A stretch of DNA of 64,000 nucleotides from Mycolicibacterium sp. MU0050 (GTDB lineage Bacteria > Actinomycetota > Actinomycetes > Mycobacteriales > Mycobacteriaceae): positions 4,340,001 through 4,404,000 of the forward strand of contig NZ_OY726395.1 of NCBI RefSeq assembly GCF_963378085.1. Reading direction: 5' to 3'. The position numbers were made by a program, and so were the translations under genes. Positions within the stretch are counted from its first letter, which is position 1; every line of letters begins with the position of its first letter. The notes below the pieces were generated by a model. That model did no database searches and was not told where the DNA came from. It was given only the letters and a program-made list of their open reading frames with translations. Positions 33,376-41,508 of the stretch are shown here, one piece after another.

Positions 33376-34170
33376 ATGGCTAAATCTGTGTTCATCACCG
33401 GCGCGGCCGCCGGGATCGGCCGCGTGACCGCGTTGAAGTTCGCCGCGAAGGGCTACACGGTCGGCGGGTACGACGTCGACGAGGCCGGGCTGGCCTCGCT
33501 GCGCGACGAGATCACCAAGCTGGGTGCCACCGCCGTCACCGGACACCTCGACGTCACCGATCACGACCAGATGGTCACCCGCCTGGACGAGTTCGTCGCC
33601 GCGGCCGGCGGCCGCTTGGACGTGTTCATCAACAACGCCGGCATCCTGGTGGCCGGGCCGTTCGAGGAGCTCGCAGTCCCGGTGCAGCACAGGATGATCG
33701 ACATCAACTGCAAGGGCGTGGTCAACGGCCTGCACGCGGCCCACCCGCATCTGCGGCGCACCCCGGGTTCGGTGGTGGTCAACCTCGCGTCGGCCTCCGC
33801 GATCTACGGCCAGGCCGAACTGGCCGTGTACAGCGCCACCAAGTTCTTCGTCCGGGCCATGACCGAGGCACTCGACGTGGAGTGGGGGCCGCAAGGCATC
33901 CGGGTGATCTCGATGTGGCCGCTGTATGTGCAGACCGCCATGACCCACGGCGTCAGCACGGGCACCACGAAGTCGCTCGGGATCAACCTCACCGCCGAGG
34001 ACGTGGCCACCGACATCATCGCGGCGGTCGAACCGTCCTGGTTGCGGCGGCGCCTGCACCAGGTGCACTTTCCGGTCGGCCGTCCCGCCAAGCTGTTCGC
34101 GGCGGGCTCCCGGTTCAGCCCGGCGTGGCTGACCCGTCTACTCAACAAGCGACTGGCCGGCACCGAATAG
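33376..34170 (+). CDS. Short-chain dehydrogenase/reductase
   Basis: Classical SDR of 264 aa. The cofactor motif is FITGAAAGIGRVTALKFAAK (TGxxxGIG, residues 6-13), and GYDVDEAGLASL suggests Asp after beta-2, so NAD is likely. NNAGILVAGPFEEL is the NNAG motif, and the active site is NLASASAIYGQAELAVYSATKFF, shown here as Ser in LASASA and Tyr-Lys in YSATK. The C terminus (VHFPVGRPAKLFAAGSRFSP) is the kind found in mycobacterial SDRs linked to lipid or sterol metabolism. The substrate is unknown. It precedes the broken YeiH gene. Confidence 0.9.
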   Translation: MAKSVFITGAAAGIGRVTALKFAAKGYTVGGYDVDEAGLASLRDEITKLGATAVTGHLDVTDHDQMVTRLDEFVAAAGGRLDVFINNAGILVAGPFEELAVPVQHRMIDINCKGVVNGLHAAHPHLRRTPGSVVVNLASASAIYGQAELAVYSATKFFVRAMTEALDVEWGPQGIRVISMWPLYVQTAMTHGVSTGTTKSLGINLTAEDVATDIIAAVEPSWLRRRLHQVHFPVGRPAKLFAAGSRFSPAWLTRLLNKRLAGTE

Positions 34171-34203
34171 ATTCCCGCTGAGCGCAACCGTGTCGGCGGC
34201 GCG

Positions 34204-34826
34204 GTGCAGGCCAAACGCGAACAGCTGGCATACGCCGCCTCGCTGGTCATCGCGTTCGCGCTGCCCTCGATCTTCCTGCTGCCCTGGTTGGCGAAACTTT
34301 TCGGGCTGCCCGACGCGGTGGCCGGCGCGTGGATCGCGGAAACATCGACACCACCGCCGCCGTCGCGGCCGCCGGCGCGATCGCCGGTGAGGACGCGCTG
34401 CAGATCGCCACCATCGTCAAGACCACCCAGAACGCGCTGATCGGCATCGTGGCCATCGCGCTGACCGCATACTTCGCGTTGAAGGTGGAGCGCCGCACCG
34501 ACGCCGCCGCCCGGCCCACCATCGGTGAATTCTGGCGCCGCTTCCCCAATTTCGTGCTCGGCTTCATCGCCGCCTCGATCATCGGGACGCTCTACCTGCA
34601 GTACGCAGGCTCGGACGGCAAGGCCACCATCGGCGTCGTCAACGACCTGCGCACCTGGTTCCTGATCTTCGCGTTCGTCGCAATCGGTTTGGAGTTCTCG
34701 CTCAAGGGGATTCGCGAGGCGGGTTGGCGGCCGATCGGGGTCTTCGCCTCGGCGACGGTGGTGAACATCATCGTGGCGCTCGGTCTGGCGCTGGTGCTCT
34801 TCGGCAATTTCACGGTCGGCGGCTGA
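34204..34826 (+). pseudogene. YeiH-type putative sulfate exporter, truncated and frameshifted remnant
   Basis: Two overlapping frames give the C-terminal half of a YeiH/UPF0324 membrane transporter. The first (34204 on) reads YAASLVIAFALPSIFLLPWL and LPDAVAGAWI. The second (34338 on) reads GNIDTTAAVAAAGAIAGEDA, LQIATIVKTTQNALIGIVAI and further helices to TVGG. Intact family members read AWIGG-type sequence across the join; here one G appears lost at about 34336-34337. The N-terminal half of about 150-200 residues is missing upstream. A shortened gene starting in the second frame cannot be excluded, but it would begin in the middle of the fold. Confidence 0.7.
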
Positions 34827-34848
34827 TCCGCGGACATAGTCTCGCGCA

Positions 34849-35835
34849 ATGAACACGCAATACACCCGGCGCGGCTTCTTCGCCCTGACCGGGGCCGCGG
34901 GACTGCTGGTGGCCGCGGCCTGCTCCGCCGAGGGGCAGTCGGCGGAGGGCGGGGAAGTCACCATCGCCCACGCCTTCGGCGAGACGACCATCCCGGCGAA
35001 ACCCTCGCGGGTGGTCAGCGCCGGCTTCACCGAACAGGACAGCCTGCTCGCCCTCGGGCTGGTCCCGATCGCCACCACGGAATGGTGGGGTCAGGAGCCC
35101 TACGCCGTATGGCCGTGGGCCCAAGCCGCACTCGGCGGGGCGCAGCCGACGGTGCTGAGCCTGGCCGACGGCATCGACGTCGACCAGATCGCCTCGCTGA
35201 CACCGGATCTCATCGTCGCGATCAACGCCGGCTGCGACGAGGAGACCTACCAGCGGCTGTCGGCGATCGCCCCGACCGTCCCGCAGTCCGGGCCCGCACC
35301 CTTCTTCGAGCCGTGGAAGGACCAGGCCGCCACCATCGGCCGGGCGCTGTCGGCCGGCGAGCAGATGACGTCGCTGATCGCCGGCGTCGACGACCGGTTC
35401 GCCGCCGCCGCGGCGGCCAACCCGGATTTCCAGGCCAAGAAGGTCCTGCTACTGCAGGGCAGCACGTACTGGGAGAACAGCGTCATCGCCACCCGGCCCG
35501 GCTGGCGGACCGACTTTCTGACGCAGCTGGGTTTCACGATCTCCGACGCGATCGGGCCGTTCGGCCGCGAACACGACCATCGCGCCTTCATCCCGATTGC
35601 CGAGATCGGCCCCGTCCTCGACGACGCCGACGTCCTGATCTGGACCACCGAGAGCGACGAGGACCAAGCCAAGCTGCTCGCCGACCCCAACGTCGCAGCC
35701 CTGCGTGCCACCCGGGAGAACCGCAACGTGTTCACCGGCAAGGAGCTCAGCGGCGCGATTGCGTTCAGCTCGGTGCTCTCCTACCCGGTGGTGGCCGACC
35801 GGCTGCCGCCGCTGCTGGCCGCGGCGCTGGCCTGA
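34849..35835 (+). CDS. fecB2: Iron-siderophore ABC transporter substrate-binding lipoprotein (FecB2-like)
   Basis: Periplasmic binding protein of 328 aa. The N terminus has a twin-arginine signal (TRRGFFALTGAAGLLVAAAC) that ends in a lipobox with Cys 25, so it is exported folded and lipid-anchored. The mature part has the two-lobe FepB/FecB fold: PSRVVSAGFTEQDSLLALGL, PDLIVAINAGCDEETYQRL, LLLQGSTYWENSVIATRPG and VLSYPVVADRLPPLLAAALA. It resembles Rv0265c. No permease or ATPase gene is adjacent, as is common in mycobacteria. It would bind a ferric siderophore or haem-type ligand. Confidence 0.9.
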   Translation: MNTQYTRRGFFALTGAAGLLVAAACSAEGQSAEGGEVTIAHAFGETTIPAKPSRVVSAGFTEQDSLLALGLVPIATTEWWGQEPYAVWPWAQAALGGAQPTVLSLADGIDVDQIASLTPDLIVAINAGCDEETYQRLSAIAPTVPQSGPAPFFEPWKDQAATIGRALSAGEQMTSLIAGVDDRFAAAAAANPDFQAKKVLLLQGSTYWENSVIATRPGWRTDFLTQLGFTISDAIGPFGREHDHRAFIPIAEIGPVLDDADVLIWTTESDEDQAKLLADPNVAALRATRENRNVFTGKELSGAIAFSSVLSYPVVADRLPPLLAAALA

Positions 35836-35881
35836 GCGGCGCCCGCCGCCGGGGCATTTACGGGCGTGCTTGGATGTCCAC

Positions 35882-36559
35882 GTGAACCACGCAGGCGAAC
35901 CCACCGGATTCGCCAGGGTCGGCTCGGTCTACTACCCGTCCCTGGTGGCGGTCTTCACCGCGCTGGTGATCATCTCCAACGTCACCGCCACCAAGGGCGT
36001 CGAGTTCGGCCCGATCATCACCGACGGCGGCTTCCTGGTCTTCCCGCTGACCTACATCATCGGCGACGTGCTCTCGGAGGTGTACGGCTTCAAGGCAGCC
36101 CGGCGGGCGGTGTTCCTCGGGTTCACGATGAACGCGCTGGCGGCCTTCGTCTTCTGGGTGACGCTGTATCTGCCGGCCGCCGGCTTCTACGAGAATCAGA
36201 CCGCGCTCGAGACCGTCGTGCACGCCTACACCCAGCTCATCGTCGCCGGGCTGGCCGGGTTCCTGGTCGGGCAGACGCTCAACGCGTGGGTCGTCGTCAA
36301 GATCAAGGAACGCACCAAGGAGAAGCACCTCTGGGCGCGGCTGATCGGATCCTCGGTGGTGGGACAGCTCGGCGACACCGTGGTGTTCTGCGCCATCGCG
36401 GCAAGTGCCATCGGTATCAACACATTTCGTGACTTCGCGGTCTATACCGCCCTGGGCTGGCTGTACAAGACCGTGGTCGAGATCGTCATCCTCCCGGTGA
36501 CCTACCGGGTGATCGGGTACATCAAACGACACGAGCCCACATACCAGCCGATGTTGTGA
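35882..36559 (+). CDS. VUT family (queuosine precursor transporter-like) membrane protein
   Basis: Integral membrane protein of about 225 aa with six hydrophobic segments, of the YhhQ/VUT family that imports queuosine precursors in E. coli. Segments include SLVAVFTALVIISNVTATKG, FLVFPLTYIIGDVLSEVYGF (family signature), RRAVFLGFTMNALAAFVFWV, LIVAGLAGFLVGQTLNAWVV, VVGQLGDTVVFCAIAASAIG, and YKTVVEIVILPVTYRVIGYI. The start is uncertain: GTG 35882 (MNHAGEPTG) fits best; TTG 35870 is the alternative. The actual substrate in mycobacteria is unproven. Confidence 0.87.
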   Translation: MNHAGEPTGFARVGSVYYPSLVAVFTALVIISNVTATKGVEFGPIITDGGFLVFPLTYIIGDVLSEVYGFKAARRAVFLGFTMNALAAFVFWVTLYLPAAGFYENQTALETVVHAYTQLIVAGLAGFLVGQTLNAWVVVKIKERTKEKHLWARLIGSSVVGQLGDTVVFCAIAASAIGINTFRDFAVYTALGWLYKTVVEIVILPVTYRVIGYIKRHEPTYQPML

Positions 36560-36650
36560 ATTCTCGCAGGCTCTGAGCCGTTGGTAAGGCTCCTCTGGCG
36601 GGGCCGTAAAGCCACGGGACACGAAGGCTACTCGACGGTAACGTTAGGTC

Positions 36651-37313
36651 ATGAGCGTCACGGTGGATCCTGAAGTAAGGGCCTCCAAGGAGGCCATGGT
36701 GCGCGATTACGGCGACTGCGCCCTGCTGATCGAGTGCGGGAGCACAGCCGAGGTACTCGCTTGGACGGCGGCCCTGACGGGTGCCGAGTTGCCCGGTGTC
36801 CTCGACATCGTGCCGGCCTACCGCACGGTGCTGGTGAAGCTGGATGGCCCGCGGTATCAGGCCCCGACCCGGCAGCGCCTCAAGAAGCTGCCGGTCAGCA
36901 TCGATGAGCAACAGCAGTCGGCGGACGGTCATGCCCCCGACGTCGTCATCGACGTGGTCTACGACGGTGCCGACCTGGTCGAGGTCGGCCGGCTCACCGG
37001 ACTCGATCCGGTGGGCGTCATCGCCGCGCACACCGGCTCGCTGTGGCGGGTCGGATTCGGCGGCTTCGCACCGGGATTCAGCTATCTCATCGGCGGCGAC
37101 CCGCGCCTGCAGGTGCCGCGGCGCGACGAGCCGCGCACCAAGGTGCCGGCCGGCGCCGTGGGCCTGGCCGGTGAGTTCAGCGGCGTCTATCCGCGGGAGT
37201 CCCCCGGCGGCTGGCAGCTGATCGGCCGCACCGAGGCCGTGCTGTGGGACATCGAACGGCCGGAGCCGGCGTTGCTGACTCCCGGCATGTGGGTGCAGTT
37301 CAGGGCGGTATGA
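36651..37313 (+). CDS. pxpB: 5-oxoprolinase subunit PxpB (KipI/allophanate hydrolase subunit 1 family)
   Basis: Protein of 220 aa that with PxpC and PxpA hydrolyses 5-oxoproline to glutamate with ATP. The family motifs are [11 protein letters not shown] near the N terminus, [20 protein letters not shown], the signature [20 protein letters not shown] then [19 protein letters not shown], and [20 protein letters not shown]. It is followed 11 bp later by pxpC. The PxpA partner (LamB/YcsF family) is not in the window. Older names are allophanate hydrolase subunit 1 or KipI homologue; Rv0264c is the likely orthologue. Confidence 0.92.
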   Translation: MSVTVDPEVRASKEAMVRDYGDCALLIECGSTAEVLAWTAALTGAELPGVLDIVPAYRTVLVKLDGPRYQAPTRQRLKKLPVSIDEQQQSADGHAPDVVIDVVYDGADLVEVGRLTGLDPVGVIAAHTGSLWRVGFGGFAPGFSYLIGGDPRLQVPRRDEPRTKVPAGAVGLAGEFSGVYPRESPGGWQLIGRTEAVLWDIERPEPALLTPGMWVQFRAV

Positions 37314-37324
37314 GGAGAGCAATC

Positions 37325-38805
<1,481 letters not shown>

Positions 38806-38918
38806 CCGTCGACGGCCGGCCGTCGCCTGTGGTGCACGCCACCCGGCTCGGCTGAATTCACACGCCCCGGCAACGGTCGGTTAACACCGGCGAAATATCC
38901 GCTGCATACACAGGAACC

Positions 38919-40055
38919 ATGACTGCGCCCGATGGGGCCCCGCTGACCGGATACCGGGTGGCGGTGACCTCCGCCCGCCGCTCCGAGGAGCTCTGCACGC
39001 TGCTGCGCCGACGGGGCGCCACGGTGTGCGCGGCCCCCGCGATCGAGATGGTGTCGCTGCCCGACGACGACGAACTGCGCCACCACACCGAGGCACTGAT
39101 CGCGCAGCCGCCGGACATCGTGGTGGCCACCACCGGGATCGGCTTCCGCGGGTGGATGGCCGCCGCCGACGGCTGGGGGCTGGCCACCGCGCTCACCGAG
39201 GTGCTGGCCGGGGCGCGGGTGGTGTCTCGCGGCCCGAAGGCCACCGGCGCCCTGCGCGCCGCCGACCTGCCCGAGGAGTGGTCACCGGATTCCGAGTCCT
39301 CCCGCGAGGTGCTCAGCTACCTGCTCTCCGGCGGGATCGCCGGTCTGCGCATCGCCGTGCAACTGCACGGCGCCACCGACGAATGGGACCCGTTCCCCGA
39401 GTTCCTCGACGAACTGCGCGCCGCGGGCGCCGACGTCGTCCCCATCCGGGTGTACCGGTGGCGCGCCGCGCCGGCCGGCGGACCCTTCGACGCGTTGGTC
39501 CACAGCATCGCCGACGAGCAGTTCGACGCCGTCAGCTTCACCTCCGCCCCGGCCGTGGCGGCCACCCTGCTGCGCGCCGCCGAACTCGGCGTCTCCGACA
39601 AACTGCTCGCCGCGCTGTGCGGACCCGTGCACGCCATGTGCGTGGGCCCGGTCACCGCACGACCGCTCACCCGGCTCGGTGTACCCACCTCCGCGCCGGA
39701 GCGAATGCGGTTGGGGGCGTTGGCCCGTCACATCACCGACGAGCTTCCGCTGTTGCGGTCCCGCAAACTGGTCGCGGCCGGCCATCAGGTGGAGATCCGC
39801 GGCACCTGCGTGGTGGTCGACGGCGCGGTGAAGTCGCTATCGCCGGCGAGCATGGCCACCCTGCGGGCGTTGGCGGACAAACCCGGATTCGTGGTGTCCC
39901 GCAACGACCTGCTGGCCGCGCTGCCCGGCGCGGGCACCGACACCCACGCGGTGGAAACGGCCGTCCTGCGCCTGCGAACCGCGTTGGGCGACAAGAACAT
40001 TGTCGCCACCGTCGTCAAGCGCGGCTACCGGCTGGCCATCGAGGAAGACGCATGA
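38919..40055 (+). CDS. nnaR: HemD-winged-helix regulator of nitrogen assimilation (NnaR-like)
   Basis: Protein of 378 aa with an N-terminal uroporphyrinogen-III synthase domain (residues 1-265; TGYRVAVTSARRSEELCTLL, PDIVVATTGIGFRGWMAAAD, FDAVSFTSAPAVAATLLRAA) and a C-terminal OmpR/PhoB-type winged helix (about 275-375; KSLSPASMATLRALADKPGF, VETAVLRLRTALGDK, VVKRGYRLA). The homologue in M. smegmatis, NnaR, works with GlnR to switch on nirBD and narK. ATG 38919 follows AGGAACC. Its last codons overlap the chelatase-like gene (ATGA). I saw no narK gene beside it, unlike in M. tuberculosis. Confidence 0.9.
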   Translation: MTAPDGAPLTGYRVAVTSARRSEELCTLLRRRGATVCAAPAIEMVSLPDDDELRHHTEALIAQPPDIVVATTGIGFRGWMAAADGWGLATALTEVLAGARVVSRGPKATGALRAADLPEEWSPDSESSREVLSYLLSGGIAGLRIAVQLHGATDEWDPFPEFLDELRAAGADVVPIRVYRWRAAPAGGPFDALVHSIADEQFDAVSFTSAPAVAATLLRAAELGVSDKLLAALCGPVHAMCVGPVTARPLTRLGVPTSAPERMRLGALARHITDELPLLRSRKLVAAGHQVEIRGTCVVVDGAVKSLSPASMATLRALADKPGFVVSRNDLLAALPGAGTDTHAVETAVLRLRTALGDKNIVATVVKRGYRLAIEEDA

Positions 40056-40744
40056 GAGCACTGGTGATGGTGGCCCACGGGACCCGCAAACCCGGCGGCG
40101 TCGCGATGAGCGGCGAGCTCGCGGATCGGGTGGGCGCCGCGTTGGCGCAGCCCGTGCGGGTCGCTTTCGTGGACGTCCTGGGTCCCACCCCCGCCGAGGT
40201 GCTGCACGGCCTCGACGGGGAACCGGCCGTCGTGGTTCCGGCGTTCCTGTCCAGCGGCTACCACGTGCGCGAAGACCTGCCCGCCCACATCGCAGCCAGC
40301 GGTCATCCCCGGGTGACCGTCACCGCGGCTCTGGGGCCGTGTCCGCAGATGGTGCGGGTGCTGACCGAGCGGCTGTGGGAATCCGGCTGGCGGCCCGGCG
40401 ATTCGGTCGTGCTGGCAGCTGCCGGCACCTCGGACCGGGGCGCCCAGCGGGACCTGCGCGTCACCGCCACCCTGCTGTCCGCCGCGCTGGGCGCACGCGT
40501 GGAGCTGGCATACGCGGCGACCGGGGAGCCGCGGGTGGCCGACGCGGTGCGGCGGCTGCGAGCCGCCGGGTCCCGTCGCGTCGTGGTGGCCTCATATCTG
40601 CTGGCCGAGGGGCTGTTCCAGGACCGGCTGCGGGACTCCGGCGCCGACGTGGTCACCGCGCCGCTGGGCCTGCACCCGGGCACCGCGCGGCTGATCGCGG
40701 CGCGGTTTCGCCGGGCGGTGCTGCCCGCGCCGGCCGGGGTCTAG
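40052..40744 (+). CDS. Sirohydrochlorin chelatase-like protein (Rv0259c-like)
   Basis: Class II chelatase-fold protein of 230 aa. The N terminus MRALVMVAHGTRKPGGVAM has the catalytic His of CbiX/SirB enzymes, and a second His lies in FLSSGYHVREDLPAHIAASG. The second half repeats the fold (VVLAAAGTSDRGAQRDLRVT, VVVASYLLAEGLFQDRL). It would insert ferrous iron into sirohydrochlorin to form siroheme, the cofactor of NirB, fitting with the HemD domain of the overlapping upstream gene. Its TAG shares three bases with the stop of the convergent secreted protein gene (CTAG at 40741-40744). Confidence 0.87.
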   Translation: MRALVMVAHGTRKPGGVAMSGELADRVGAALAQPVRVAFVDVLGPTPAEVLHGLDGEPAVVVPAFLSSGYHVREDLPAHIAASGHPRVTVTAALGPCPQMVRVLTERLWESGWRPGDSVVLAAAGTSDRGAQRDLRVTATLLSAALGARVELAYAATGEPRVADAVRRLRAAGSRRVVVASYLLAEGLFQDRLRDSGADVVTAPLGLHPGTARLIAARFRRAVLPAPAGV

Positions 40745-41064
40745 ATACAGCCGCTGACGCTGATCCGCCGACCGAAGTTGGCGCACACGTTGACGTTCGG
40801 GGCCGGTGGCGGCGGTGGAGGCGGCGGTGCGGCCGTCTCGTAGTCCTCGGGCAGCGGCGCGTACGCCGACGGTGGCGGCACCCAGGGCGCGATGGCGTCG
40901 GCGACGTTGCCGCAGCCGCTCACCGAGACATGCCGGCCGCCGGCGCCTACGCAGACGTCGGCCCGACTGGTGGCAGGCGCGACGACGGTGCCGAACCCCT
41001 GCACCCCGGTGGCCAGGGCGATGGCGAAGACACCGACGACGCCGGCTCGGGTCCAGCGCTTCAT
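40741..41064 (-). CDS. Small secreted protein with duplicated Cys motif
   Basis: Protein of 107 aa starting at ATG 41064 behind AGGAGG. A signal peptide covers about residues 1-36 (AGVVGVFAIALATGVQGFGT then VVAPATSRA, cleavage after ADA-type SRA). The mature protein has two copies of one motif, VCVGAGGRHVSVSGCG and VCANFGRRISVSGCI, joined by a proline-rich linker (PPPPPPPPAP). Each copy has two Cys 13 residues apart, likely two disulphide loops. I do not recognise the family. It is downstream of nirD on the same strand, with a long inverted repeat between them. Confidence 0.82.
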   Translation of the reverse strand: MKRWTRAGVVGVFAIALATGVQGFGTVVAPATSRADVCVGAGGRHVSVSGCGNVADAIAPWVPPPSAYAPLPEDYETAAPPPPPPPPAPNVNVCANFGRRISVSGCI

Positions 41065-41086
41065 CTGGAGCCTCCTACCAATTCGG

Positions 41087-41144
41087 CGAGCAGACATGGA
41101 ATCGCACCCTTTGGCGTGCGATGGTGCGATTCTATGTCTGCTCG
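41087..41144. repeat. Inverted repeat of 22 bp between nirD and the secreted protein gene
   Basis: Arms at 41087-41108 and 41123-41144 match at 21 of 22 positions (the odd pair would be G-U in RNA), around a 14-base loop. Key ends are CGAGCAGACAT and ATGTCTGCTCG. No U-tract follows in either direction. It can act as a terminator or RNA stabiliser behind nirD, or as part of the 5' leader of the secreted protein gene 23 bp downstream. Confidence 0.75.
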
Positions 41145-41160
41145 GCCGGGTCAGGTGGCG

Positions 41161-41508
41161 CTAATAGCCGATCTCGATCACACCGTCGGCGGTGGCGCGG
41201 GTGGCGTAGACCGGGATGGTGACGGTGGCATCCTCGAGGCACACCCCGTCCTGCAGGCCGAACGCCTGCTTCTTGATGGGCGACTGGACCACCGGGCGGC
41301 CGCCACGGTCCCCGACGATGCCGCGGGACAACACCGCTGCGCCAGAGAAGGGGTCCACGTTGCCGACCGCGTGCAGGCTGCCGTCGGCAAGCCGGAACAG
41401 CGCGGCCTGGGAGCCGTCATCGAGTAGGACCGCCACGCCGCGGTCGGGGATCAGATGGTCATACCGGCAGGCCGCGGTCCAGGTCTGGATGTCGTTGAGC
41501 AGCATCAT
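41161..41508 (-). CDS. nirD: Nitrite reductase small subunit NirD
   Basis: Rieske-fold subunit of 115 aa of the assimilatory NADH-nitrite reductase. WTAACRYDHLIPDRGVAVLL begins the fold; FRLADGSLHAVGNVDPFSGA and IVGDRGGRPVVQSPIKKQAF follow, and GLQDGVCLEDATVTIPVYAT ends it. As in other NirD proteins the Rieske Cys-His ligands are not conserved, so no iron-sulphur cluster is expected. The start overlaps the nirB stop by four bases. It cooperates with NirB to reduce nitrite to ammonium in the cytoplasm. Confidence 0.94.
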   Translation of the reverse strand: MMLLNDIQTWTAACRYDHLIPDRGVAVLLDDGSQAALFRLADGSLHAVGNVDPFSGAAVLSRGIVGDRGGRPVVQSPIKKQAFGLQDGVCLEDATVTIPVYATRATADGVIEIGY

